This document shows, piece by piece, positions 11,900 to 21,601 of a DNA stretch of 64,000 nt. The position numbers and the translations under genes are program-made. A model generated the notes under the pieces. The model ran no database searches. It saw only the letters and a list, made by a program, of their open reading frames with translations, and was not told the origin of the DNA. How positions within the stretch are numbered: the stretch's first letter is position 1; every line of letters starts with the position of its first letter. This DNA is from Pinus tabuliformis. Taxonomy: Eukaryota; Streptophyta; Pinopsida; Pinales; Pinaceae. Location: positions 1,149,583,007-1,149,647,006 of the forward strand of contig CM062807.1 of NCBI GenBank assembly GCA_031772625.1. Reading direction: 5' to 3'.

Positions 11900-13136
11900 G
11901 ATGAGGTTGCCATGGGCTGTTGTGGTGTGGACAGTAATTCAGTGACCTCCTCAACCACTACTTCCTTTGCAGGCAAGTTTGTTTTGTCATTAGGTTCAGT
12001 GACTAAGGTTTCTTTAGATTGTTGTTTCTCCTTTACCTTCTCAGGCTGATTTGCATTTACAGTCCGACTTCTTAGTTTGTATTGTTTATGGACTTCATAG
12101 ACAGCAGTATCATACCCTTGTTTAAAGTCAAAGGATTCTCCTGATTGTGTTTGGAATGTTTTGCTTTCATCCTCCTCATGGTCTTCTTGTGTTAAGAAAA
12201 CATGGCTTTTACCATCCAGACCTATTAAGTTGATCTCAGGATCTTCATTGAGCTGATTAGCTGAGGAAGTTTCTGCATAATTTTCTTGAAAAGGGGGTCT
12301 GATATCTTGGTCAGCACCTGTCTTTCCTATATTTGGGTTCTGTGTTCTCCTAAAATTTGGGTTTCTAGGAGGATTGTTTTGTGGTGCCTCCCATGATGAC
12401 TTCCTTTCTACTGATTCCACTCTCTCACCTAGTCTTTTCATGCTGTTTAGTATTGCATCCAACTTTTGATCAAAGCCTGAGGGCTCTTCTTTGAAACCAA
12501 CCTTCTTTTCCAGCTTTGCCCTGTTTCTTTTGGCAATTAGGTTGGCCTCTACAGTGACTGCAACTCTTTGGGCTTCTGCAAGGGTTGGAGGGTCTCTTTC
12601 TCTCAACTGATAGGCCATATCAGAATCAAAACCATCAGGGAAGTTATAAAGGGCCAAATCAGGAGGGGGCCTTAAGTTCTGGGGGATAGCATTGTATATG
12701 TTGTTAAACCTAGCACAATACTCCAAAACCGTTTCTTGGGGACCTCTTTTAATAGTGTTATATTCACCAAGTATATGGTGCGGATCTCTCTTTTTTCCCA
12801 TCTGTTGGTAAATTCCTGGTATAGAACTTCAGGGGTTGCAATGGAATTTGCATTTAAGGATCTAAACCAAGTTCTGACATCCCCAGTTAAGCTTTGGACA
12901 AAAATTCTCATCCTAACACTGTCATCATCTATTTCAAAGGTCTCAAAGTGATCTTGCATCTTCTTAGCATGCTGGGTAGCTGTCAAAGGGCCCTGGGAGT
13001 CAAAAAATGAGAGTCTAGTTTGGTAGTCTTGGGGTAGAGCTGGAGCATTGGCTGGTATCTGCAGAGGTGCATATCTGTTAGCCATGTTTATGGGGTTTAT
13101 AGGGTTAATAGGAACAAATGGGACAGCTGGGATCAC
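11900..13136 (-). CDS. Element A gag region (capsid-type domain)
   Basis: Minus-strand reading gives a retrotransposon gag domain: TRLSFFDSQGPLTATQHAKK, then WFRSLNANSIATPEVLYQEF, then QETVLEYCARFNNIYNAIP and FPDGFDSDMAYQLRERDPPT. These match the helical capsid core of plant Ty3/gypsy gag. A charged coiled-coil-like region and a basic Asn/Pro-rich stretch follow. I saw no CCHC zinc knuckle, which is also true of many Tat-type gags. The region runs straight on into the protease. It is part of a fossil element and does not look fully whole. Confidence 0.75.
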
Positions 13137-13663
13137 AGGTTATAACAGGGGGTAACAAGGGGAAACTGGTTGAAAGAGTATGTGCAGATGGTGAAGATGG
13201 GAGAGGAGGCTTTGAGGTGTTGATGATGAACTAGGGAATTAGGTGTGGAACGGAAAAGGACTTTACAAGGAGTTGGAATGAGGATAGGTTGGTCTAAACT
13301 TATATCTGAATCAGCAGGCTTCTCCTGCTTTTGCCGTCTCCTTATGTTCTTTGGTATGATATTTGGATTATCAACAATGATGGGTTGATCAGGGTCAGGG
13401 TTTGCCCTAGTGTGCCTTGGGTTTCTTTTGGGAGCCAGCTTCTAAGTATTCTTTAGAACTTTATACAGAAGGTTTTGTATGTACAAGGACTAGGTAAGAA
13501 TTCTGGAATGACTATATATTTTCAAAGCTAAGATGAAGTTTCCCTAGTTAGCTCTTCCCTAAAGCTGTCCCTGTGTTTACAGAAACAGTCCTAAGGCCTC
13601 TTGGCTAGTTTCAGGCTTGATGGTAGCTTTTGGAAATAGATAGTAATTGAAAAATCTTAAGTT
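13137..13663 (-). other. Leader of element A between PBS and gag
   Basis: About 530 bp lie between the PBS and the first gag ATG. A stretch near 13,300-13,440 on the minus strand is open and basic (APKRNPRHTRANPDPDQP, then a run of Arg and Lys). This resembles the N-terminal leader of some plant gag proteins but has no good ATG. No other feature was seen. Confidence 0.4.
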
Positions 13664-13677
13664 CAGTGGAGTCGCCA
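13664..13677 (-). other. Primer-binding site of element A (tRNA-Arg type)
   Basis: On the minus strand the sequence reads TGGCGACTCCACTG, starting four bases inside the LTR boundary at 13,682. This matches the kind of PBS reported for Ogre-like elements primed by tRNA-Arg. It fixes the element's orientation and the inner end of the 5' LTR. Confidence 0.75.
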
Positions 13678-14951
13678 TTTATGTTAACACCCAGGTTGTT
13701 CCCTATGACTCCCAAGGAATACGGCGGGGTAACCACTAACCAATCTTTGGATCACTGTTTCTAGCCAAACTGTGATCAGAGAGGGCTCTCTCTTTATGAT
13801 TTGTAACTGTTTATGATAGGGTTTTAGGCTAGCTATTATGTACTGGTTTTGTTTATGTTTTGGTTGATGAAACTCCTTTTAGATTCCTGTGATGTAGTTT
13901 TCAGAGAGGTTGAGTACCATTGGGCAATGGAGTCTGTGGCTATATGTGTTTGAAACTTTGAGATGAAAGATGGAACTTACAGGGCCATTTGAGTGCTTAA
14001 TAGAACAGATTTTTGATTAAATGACTGGTAATACAACAGTGACTGGAAACAGTAATACAAACAGTGAAAGCATTTAAGAATTTTCACTTATTGTCTATAT
14101 ATTCCCAACAGACAGCTTTAAGAGGAGAAAGACAGAGGTCTCAGGGGCAAAAATTGAATCCCTGAGAATGCCTGTCACAGTAAAAGACACAGTTTTGAAA
14201 TGCAGCAATTAAGAATTACAATTCTGTCACTGTATCTGAGGAAAACATGTATAATAGCTCAGTTTGAGTCCAGGGTAAACATGGTTAAATCCTGGAACTA
14301 TCCTTTCACCTTGCTATCAAGTGTAAAACATTTGAACAACAAAAGAGAACAAAAGACTCGAAAACATATAACAAAGAGATTTGAGAATACTTGCTGTTTT
14401 ATGCAACACCCTGGAATCCTGTAACATTCATCTTTCACCACAATACATCAAAGAACACCAAGCCTTGGAAATTCCATTCTTCCTTTGTATTACTTCTCTG
14501 AAAATATTACATCGAGCGAGAGCTCTTCAAAAGAAAATTGCAACAACCCTTTTCACTGCTGTGAAGGGTGAATATATACTTGCGGTGATTTACAAAATAT
14601 CTGAGTCCTGAGTTATCTCAGATTTTACTTTCTTACCAACTACTTAAGATATTATGACCAAAATTTAATGCAGCATTGATTACAGAGTACAGGCATTTTA
14701 ATGCTCTGTCAGAAGATATTTTAGCCTTTGGGAACAGCTAAGTCGGTCGAGATATTCCTGAATAAATGCTGGAAGATCTGTCTTTAAGGCTTTGTACGCT
14801 GTATCCTGGACTTGTCACCTGTGATTGTGACTGTTGCTTGTGGTGAGTCAATGGTCCTGCTGAGTTGGCTCAGCCTCTGCCTCTTCCCTGTAGATATCTT
14901 TCTTCAAAATTGTGCCTGCGCATGTATGCTTATTTGCCTGTAGAAATGGCG

Positions 14952-17900
14952 CTACTGATTCTGGCCTGACAAAACTGTCTGTGTTAAATTTCTCCAGGCA
15001 TCCTGTGTGGGCAGTTGGTGTGCTAAGATTGCCCCTAGAGTTTCATCTGCTTCTGTGAATTTGAAGAAGTTAGGTGGTGTATCAAACAGATGGTCAACTT
15101 CATTCATGAGGAAAAACAGGTTCTCCACCCTGTCATACATACTCTGCCCGGTGGCTGGCCCTGGCTCTGCTGAAGTGCTGGGTGGTTGTGCAATCTCTGC
15201 TACTGCCTGGGCATCAATTCTCTTATTGTAATTCTCTAGGGTGAGCAGTCTTCCTACACTGCTTAAAATGCTGGGGAGGCCTCTGTTCTGTAGTGCCACG
15301 AATTTTTCCAGGAATCTGTTGATTTCAGTCTGCATATCCTGTGTCCTCCTCTCCAGTGTTCCAACCAAGTTCCTCAATGTTATGACTCTCTTGGCTACAG
15401 CAATTGTTTCTGTCCTGTTGGTGATTCCCATGACAGCTAATTGAGAGCTAGTCTTATAGTTCAGAGTATTGATTATCCTAGTAGCAGCTTCTGGCATGTG
15501 TCCAAGGCTTGCCCTGGCTCTCTGTATTTCTCTGTTTGCTTTAGTGATGAGCACCATTTGCTCATCCATGGTCTCAATATATTGCCACTGGTTGGCAATG
15601 GACCTCCCAATGTTGCTCCATAGCACTGCTTTCATTTCAGCTGTCACCTTTTCTAGTGCAAGCTCTTTCTCTAGTTCAGCAATTCTTCTCTTAAGAGCTT
15701 TTACCTCTCTCTCCTTGGCTGCCTCATTCTGTTTGCTCTTGTCAAACTTTTCATTTACCTTAGTCAAGGTTTTCTTAAGTTCATCCAGCTCTTTCATTTG
15801 AGATTCCATGGCTTGGATCTCAGCTTGCAGCTTTTGCATGTCTAAACTAGTAGCCTGTTCTGATGTTGTAGTTGTTGCTGCTGTGGATGGTGCTGTAGTT
15901 GGTGCTGTAGCTTCTGTTTGCTGAGGAGGAGGAGTAGTCTTTGGAGGGGTTTCCTCAAGATTTATTATGACAGGAGGAGGCTGGGAGGGTTGGCCCTCTT
16001 CTCTTTGCTTCAGTGTTTCTTGTAGTGCTGCCTTTGCAGCTTCAGTTTGTCCTAGCTGGTCCTGAGTCCTAACCAGCTCTTTGTATAGGGATACCAGCAG
16101 ATCTGTAGCATCCTTCTCTTGCCTTTGCTGGGCAACTTCATCTGTTTGTGGATGGATGGTGGCCGGGAGTTTGATTTTCTTTCTTAGGGCTGCCATGTCT
16201 GCATCCCTTATCTTCAGGAGTTCTTGGATGCCTTTGACATCTTTAGGATCATGCCCTATCTCTATAATTACCTCTTCCAAGGACTTGATCCTATTGTCCT
16301 TGGCTTGTGATGAAGCTCTTTCTAACTCCAGCTGAGAAGCTGTGTTGTCCAGGCTGCTCTTTAGTTTATAATTCTCCAATGTCTCATCTGCCAGGGAGGC
16401 ATACACCATTTCACCAGTCTGCTTATGTAATTCAATCTTGTCCATGGGGTGTATGTCTTTGGCAAGAACCTCCATGTTGGTTCTTAGATAGTCTGAGGTG
16501 GACTGAGGCTGCAAAGTTGTGGGCATGAAGTGGCTCATTATCATTTTGCCTTCACTCACATCGAAAGCAGACATGAGTCTCTGCTGGTTGCTAGGAGCTA
16601 GGTTTAACAAGTGATCATACAGCTGCACTTTTATGGGATCACTCCTCCTTTTGATGTCAATGAATTGCTGTTTTATACTTGACTGCCCTTTTCTAGTTTG
16701 ACCGGAGGAGCTGACCTCTCCTCCCATAGTCATGTCATGTCCACGCTGAGATGAGCTGGCCGAAAGTTCTCCACTGGGTGGGCCCATGCCCATGGCTTGC
16801 CTTACTGCTATGTCCTCCTCTTGGGAGTCATTCAGTCTTTGTCTCTTCTCTCCTCTGATGAAGGATGAGGTGTGGGGGGGTCTCTCTCTCCCTTTCCTGG
16901 TCACATCCTCCTTCTGTGGTGTTTGGAGGACTGAGGTGTCTATATTGGTGTCTGTCCTGGGAGGCACCTCTGTTTGGGGCTGCTGCTCAGTGTTACTAGG
17001 TAGATCTGTCCCCTTTTCCTGCTGCAAGGGCTGTTCACTGGACTGTGCTTTTTCTTGTTGCTGCCCCAGTTCTTGCTGTTCCATTTCTTCTTGCTGCTGT
17101 AGCAAGGTGTCAACTTGTTCCTCTGTCAATATAGGTGGCTGTTCCACCTGTTTACCTTTGTCTTTGCTTGCTGCCTGGGATGTCTTCTCAGTGGTTTGCT
17201 GCTGTGCTGCTGAAGATCTAGCAGCTGTTCCAATTTGCTTTCTGTAGGAGAGGGGCACCTGTCCACAAGTTTCCAAGTCAGTTTCTTTTTGTACATTCCT
17301 AGCTTCTTTCTCAAGTAGTTCTACCTCAGTGAGTTGTTCTACTAGTGTACCCTCTTCCCAATCTAGTGCATTGGCATACTTTTCAATTTCAGGTTGTCTT
17401 TTATGTGCATAGTTGCCCAGTCTGTATCTAATTCTCCTGAGGGAGATAGAATGATTGGGGTCATAGGGAATCCATTCAAAACTGGTCTGCAATCTGAGGC
17501 CTTCCAGGATGCTGTGTGCCTCTTTCCACCCTTCCTCTTTCTTGTTATACAGGAAGGAACCTAGCTGACTTCTTACCTTCAATTGTGACTTCTTGTTTCT
17601 ACTCTGAAAGTGAAGGTAATCTGAGTTCCCAAACTGCCTGAAATACTCTAAGGCAAAAAGCCTCATGGGGACATACCTTGGCAACCTAAATGGGTTCAAT
17701 TCACAGCCATATATCCTAATGACTGTGTGGTTCTGGTAGAAGTACCAGTTGCCAATATTGTAAGATTTGTTCAAATGTAGAATCCTCTTCATTTCATCGG
17801 TTAATCTAGGAGGAGGAGTACCTTGCAGAACTGTTAGGGCCGGATGAACAAATAAATCAATAAACTCACAGTATGTATAGGGTGATACTGAGGTAAAATG

Positions 17901-18731
17901 AAACACAGAGGTCCAGAAAACAACTGATCTTGGGCTTCCTTGGGCATTGAGTGGCCTCAAAGGAACAGAGAAGGTAGCTGGCTGATAGAAAAGGAATAAA
18001 TGATATATATATGAGGAGTACCTGAACAGTCTCTCCCTTTTCAAATTCATGAACTGATCATGGATTTTCTCTGCTATGTAAGTTGCATAATCATACTGCA
18101 CAGCTGGAGGCTTACCAGGGGCAAATATGGACAGCATTGCCATTATGCTTTCATCTACATCTTCCAGCCCCCTGAATCCTAGGACATAGCCAATTAGATC
18201 CACCAACATTCTGCCCAACTCATTCAGATAATGGTACCCAATAGGAGGGGTTCTGACTGTTTCAGAGCCTGGTGTGACAAACAGTTGGTTGATTTTGACA
18301 ATCTGGTCACTGGACAGCTTGATCCCTGTGTTAATCAGATTCTGCATGGACAGAGGGGTCAATTTCTTGGCTGTATTGAAGCACAGCATCTGGTTTATGC
18401 TCTCTGGGGTGATCTGGAACAGGACTAGGCCTGTGGGGCTTATGACTGCCCTTTGGCTGGGGTCATAGCATTCCTGGCAGCTATAAATAAGCTCTGGCAT
18501 TGGATTGACTTGGGGAAGGTTGTATATGGGCAAATTTGACTCCCAAATCCCCAAGATATCTGCTCCACTGAGGTGCTGGGCTCTTAATTCATTCAACATT
18601 AGCACATTGTACTTGGTTCCCATGGGGAACCAATCCAGCATTTGGTAGTCCATGTCCCCCAGGGCTTTCCATGCTAATTCCTGGTGAGGGGCATTGATGG
18701 GCTTAATATTCAGTGCAATAGGGGTCTCCAT
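14952..18731 (-). CDS. Long ORF inside the 5' LTR of element A (1,259 aa, unknown function)
   Basis: This open frame of 1,259 codons lies wholly within the LTR and runs in the same direction as gag and pol. I do not recognise the family and assign no enzymatic role. Residues about 1-480 look globular, rich in Trp, Tyr and Phe. Residues about 490-660 are a Gln/Glu/Ser-rich low-complexity linker. Three coiled-coil-like stretches follow at about 783-830, 870-912 and 962-1036, the last very rich in Lys and Glu. A Pro/Thr-rich spacer covers about 913-960, and the C-terminus (1037-1259) is mostly helical-looking. No signal peptide or membrane segment is evident. The layout (globular head, linker, coiled coils) could suit a structural or adaptor protein, but that is inference. 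Ogre elements carry an extra ORF1 upstream of gag, and this could be a counterpart moved into the LTR. The ATG at 18,731 is used because it opens the frame; TGACGTCA promoter-like sites lie about 0.6 kb upstream. Confidence 0.8.
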   Translation of the reverse strand: METPIALNIKPINAPHQELAWKALGDMDYQMLDWFPMGTKYNVLMLNELRAQHLSGADILGIWESNLPIYNLPQVNPMPELIYSCQECYDPSQRAVISPTGLVLFQITPESINQMLCFNTAKKLTPLSMQNLINTGIKLSSDQIVKINQLFVTPGSETVRTPPIGYHYLNELGRMLVDLIGYVLGFRGLEDVDESIMAMLSIFAPGKPPAVQYDYATYIAEKIHDQFMNLKRERLFRYSSYIYHLFLFYQPATFSVPLRPLNAQGSPRSVVFWTSVFHFTSVSPYTYCEFIDLFVHPALTVLQGTPPPRLTDEMKRILHLNKSYNIGNWYFYQNHTVIRIYGCELNPFRLPRYVPMRLFALEYFRQFGNSDYLHFQSRNKKSQLKVRSQLGSFLYNKKEEGWKEAHSILEGLRLQTSFEWIPYDPNHSISLRRIRYRLGNYAHKRQPEIEKYANALDWEEGTLVEQLTEVELLEKEARNVQKETDLETCGQVPLSYRKQIGTAARSSAAQQQTTEKTSQAASKDKGKQVEQPPILTEEQVDTLLQQQEEMEQQELGQQQEKAQSSEQPLQQEKGTDLPSNTEQQPQTEVPPRTDTNIDTSVLQTPQKEDVTRKGRERPPHTSSFIRGEKRQRLNDSQEEDIAVRQAMGMGPPSGELSASSSQRGHDMTMGGEVSSSGQTRKGQSSIKQQFIDIKRRSDPIKVQLYDHLLNLAPSNQQRLMSAFDVSEGKMIMSHFMPTTLQPQSTSDYLRTNMEVLAKDIHPMDKIELHKQTGEMVYASLADETLENYKLKSSLDNTASQLELERASSQAKDNRIKSLEEVIIEIGHDPKDVKGIQELLKIRDADMAALRKKIKLPATIHPQTDEVAQQRQEKDATDLLVSLYKELVRTQDQLGQTEAAKAALQETLKQREEGQPSQPPPVIINLEETPPKTTPPPQQTEATAPTTAPSTAATTTTSEQATSLDMQKLQAEIQAMESQMKELDELKKTLTKVNEKFDKSKQNEAAKEREVKALKRRIAELEKELALEKVTAEMKAVLWSNIGRSIANQWQYIETMDEQMVLITKANREIQRARASLGHMPEAATRIINTLNYKTSSQLAVMGITNRTETIAVAKRVITLRNLVGTLERRTQDMQTEINRFLEKFVALQNRGLPSILSSVGRLLTLENYNKRIDAQAVAEIAQPPSTSAEPGPATGQSMYDRVENLFFLMNEVDHLFDTPPNFFKFTEADETLGAILAHQLPTQDAWRNLTQTVLSGQNQ

Positions 18732-19345
18732 AGCTCTTCAAGTTGCAATAATTGTAGGTAGACAGGTGGAATGGTAAAAACACAGTCTGGAGGCAGTTTT
18801 CTGTGGAAACAGTTGAGGTTTTGAGTATTCAAGGGGAATTCTCTCAATAGCAATTGAAATACTACTGGAGTCTAGTGACAGAACTTCTCTGTGGCCTAAC
18901 TGAACTCTTCAATCGGGTGAATTATGTCTATTAGGAGTTCTGCCGGGAAAACGCAGAATTACAGAGGTTTTATGTGAATTGCAGGTTTCTAAAGCTCTGC
19001 AGGTACTTCTTGGCCCTCACAATGACAATGGTGGATGAATGAATGGAAATGAACGGTGTAAATATCGTTTTTATGGTTCTATTATCCCTCTGAGCAATTT
19101 TAAGCTTAATGAAGGTCGTATGGAGGGCGAAACGGTCTAAATACCTGTAATTCGACGAGCAGAGGTTGAAACACAGGTGCACAGTTGCTGTTTGAGGAGG
19201 TCGCCCGGGCTAATTGACTGGTTGGCGAAAATTTGAGTTCAAACGGTCATGCAGAGCGTTCAGCAGAAATTACAGTGGAAATGGTAAAAAACACGGGAAA
19301 ATTGGTAAATATGGGTTATTTTACCAATTTGGCGCTTTTTCCTGC

Positions 19346-19401
19346 TGACGTCAGCATGACGTCATTGGTGGGTCATGGTGAGGTGACGTCAGCTGACGTC
19401 A
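19346..19401 (-). promoter_or_regulatory. Cluster of four TGACGTCA sites in the 5' LTR of element A
   Basis: The palindromic octamer TGACGTCA occurs at 19,346-19,353, 19,357-19,364, 19,384-19,391 and 19,394-19,401, with another ACGT core just beyond. TGACG/TGACGTCA is the known binding core of plant TGA-type bZIP factors (as-1-like elements). The cluster lies upstream of the LTR ORF in the reading direction, where a U3 promoter would be expected. A weak TATA-like TATTTAG lies near 19,135-19,142 on the minus strand. Promoter function is inferred. Confidence 0.6.
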
Positions 19402-19555
19402 TCGGGCGACGTGGCAGTGGGTGACTGGTCAAAGGGGCGGCGAGGTGGCAGCCCAGTCAGCAGTGAGGTGGGCCAATAAGAGAGGCAGGTACGAGCAGGC
19501 AAGGACGTGGCGGCGAGTCAGCGGCGGGTAGGTGGCGGTTAAACTGCAGCGGTCA

Positions 19556-19573
19556 CGGTTAAGGCCTTAACCG
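19556..19573. repeat. 18-bp perfect palindrome in GC-rich LTR block (5' LTR)
   Basis: CGGTTAAGGCCTTAACCG is its own reverse complement. It sits in a GC-rich stretch (about 19,420-19,820) that stands out from the AT-richer LTR. The same 18-mer is at 5,684-5,701 in the 3' LTR. It could be a factor site or RNA hairpin; the function is unknown. Confidence 0.6.
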
Positions 19574-20810
19574 CCGCGGTTTCTCGGGGCGGTTTAGGTA
19601 CGGCGCAGAGGATGTCAGAGCGGGCTCCGAGATGGTTCATTGCTCGACGCGTGGAGGAGGCGTGACAAGGCGCAACGTCACTTTCCCGGAGGTTAAAGCG
19701 CCGCCACAGGAAGCGCTCCGATATTGCTGTGGACCGTCGGATCTGATGGGCTTGATCCGACGGCTGGCGGAGGGGAAAGACGCGCGTTTGATATTGCGGG
19801 CGGAAAAATCAAACTTTGTGGGTTTTTTTATGGTTTTTTTTCAATGTTTTGGCTTAACCACAATGCGGTAGGATTGGGAAACGTGCCAGAGGCGGGTATT
19901 AACCTTTGCAAAGGTTTTATAGGCAAAAGGGGTTTGGAGAGGGGGTTTTATCAGTGCAGAGGTGATTTGAGGGCAAATTGACTTGGAGCAAAGGGGAAAA
20001 AGGGTGGAATAGGTTCACCAAAGTGGCCAGATGCCATTTGGTCCCTTTTGAACAATACACGGCTATTATGCCTAGGGGAGGGAATGTACATAAGATTTGG
20101 GGTTTTATACACCTTAGTGTTAATAATATTAGGGGTGGGGGTAAGATAAGGGAGGTTATATAGTAGAATTAGGAGTTAATATGAATGAAGGAGGGGAATT
20201 AGAAAGGGGGTGTTAGTGATGGACTAAAGAGGGAAAAGAAAAGAAGTTAGTGATCTCCTTTGCTGTGAGTTCATGGAATTCGCCACTTTGTTTGCTGATA
20301 GATTTATTGCCTTGGCAAAAGACCTATTGATACCTGTGTAATGGTGATCATATTCTTTCTGCAACCACAACTGCCTACCCAACTATTTTGCCTAGCATTT
20401 TTTGTTTCTTCTTGGAGGGGCACTTGGACTTGCAACCCTCAATTGCCTTTTCTTTTCTTTGGCTTTTTCCTTTTCTCTCTATCTACTTCTACCCTTATGT
20501 CTTCCAAGGTCCCAGATTAGACTTTTGGGAACCTTTGTTTCTCTACCTGAACTACTTGTCTGCCAAGATTAAGCTGTTTGGACAGACCTCTTTCTCTATT
20601 CTACAACTCAAAATTGAAACATGGCATGATCCAGATTAGACTGTTGAATCATCCACAAAACTTGAAATAAGGTCCTCAACACTTGAAACACTTTACCCAG
20701 CTCTTGCTTTCTAGGAAATATGGGATCTTTGGTTATACCAGAGCAGAGAATATTTGGCTTTTCTCTTACCAATCATGAAATATGAAACCTATTACTATAG
20801 GTATCCAACA

Positions 20811-21580
20811 CTTTCGACACTTGAAATACTAATAATTTCAAAATCAAGTACAATGGAAAAAGTGTAATTGACTATCTAAAAGAGGAAGACTTTACGACAC
20901 TCTTTTTCTTGACTAAAAACGACAATTGCGACACTTTCAAATCAAAAGACGACAGTTCGATTAAGCTACTATTTGCAAAGGAGAACTGTAAATGATGAAA
21001 AATACATAAAAAAACATTCATAATTCTTTATCAATGGAGGCTGAATAATGCAAAGGAAGAAGGTTTCAACAGTGATATACTGATCATAGATAGCAAAACT
21101 ACTAAATAAAGCTGAAGACAATGAATAAAAAACCAAAATCTGGAGGCAGAAACAGTCTCACTCAATCATCGCACCTGTAACACAGGGAAACAGGGATGCA
21201 TCTCACCTGCAACACACGGGAGGTGCGATGCATCCAGATTGCCAATGAGAGACAGTGCGATGGTCCAGGGACGAGACTGAGCTTGGTTTTCACTCATAGT
21301 TTGCAGCTAAGTTCAAGGATTTAGGCTGAGCTAATGATAGACAGTAAACACAAAGTATAGGGGCTGATCTAATGAGGTTATTTGAGCTACCACCAGGGCA
21401 CTTAGGATGTTTGCAAGTCAGATGTTCAGTTCATAAACTAACCCGGAGATTGACTGAAGCAGCGTTGATCTACTTTGCAGTTGCATAGCAAAAGCAGTTC
21501 GAAGGCTAGTTGGCTTAACTTCAGGCTCCGTCTGTAGTTTATAAAGCAAACAACAGTAACAAAACAAACAAACTATTCAC
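20811..21580 (-). other. Leader of element B
   Basis: This stretch lies between the insertion point of element A and the PBS of element B. It has no reading frame of note. It holds three copies of a GATGCATC/GCACC word in both orientations (near 21,167, 21,194 and 21,231), the same word that recurs in the LTR of B. Confidence 0.5.
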
Positions 21581-21598
21581 TCCCCAGTGGAGTTGCCA
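21581..21598 (-). other. Primer-binding site of element B (tRNA-Arg type)
   Basis: The minus strand reads TGGCAACTCCACTGGGGA, three bases inside the LTR edge TGTTATCGGG. It closely resembles the PBS of element A (TGGCGACTCCACTG) and points to a related primer tRNA. Confidence 0.75.
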
Positions 21599-21601
21599 TT
21601 T

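Larger units (their letters stand above)
1..20810 (-). mobile_element. Giant Ty3/gypsy element A (Tat/Ogre-like), about 21 kb, 3' LTR cut by window edge
   Basis: Two long direct repeats (1-6,930 and 13,682-20,810) flank an interior read on the minus strand. Both LTRs end in ATCCAACA on the plus strand. The complete one starts TGTTAACACCC, so the ends form TGTT...AACA. The 5' LTR is the right copy; next to it is a primer-binding site matching the 3' end of tRNA-Arg. Interior parts in reading order are leader, gag, aspartic protease, an extra RNase H, RT, RNase H and integrase. The tRNA-Arg primer, very long LTRs, and a protease with DSGASHNLMP followed by LLSRSWG suggest the Tat/Ogre branch; this is inference from family knowledge. 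The interior is fairly well kept, with roughly three or four breaks. The LTRs differ by a low single-digit percentage by eye, so the insertion is young. It sits in the leader of element B. The target duplication cannot be checked because the left end is outside the window. Confidence 0.88.
13682..20810 (-). repeat. 5' LTR of element A, 7,129 bp
   Basis: The plus-strand ends are TGTTAACACCC at 13,682 and TATCCAACA at 20,810, giving the short inverted ends typical of LTRs. The primer-binding site lies four bases inside the left boundary. In the element's reading direction the LTR holds a pyrimidine-rich and GC-rich upstream part (20,810-19,340) with clustered TGACGTCA sites, then a 1,259-codon frame (18,731-14,952), then about 1.27 kb of AT-richer sequence up to the PBS. 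At 7.1 kb it is far longer than usual plant gypsy LTRs, although Ogre-type LTRs can reach several kilobases. Confidence 0.92.
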
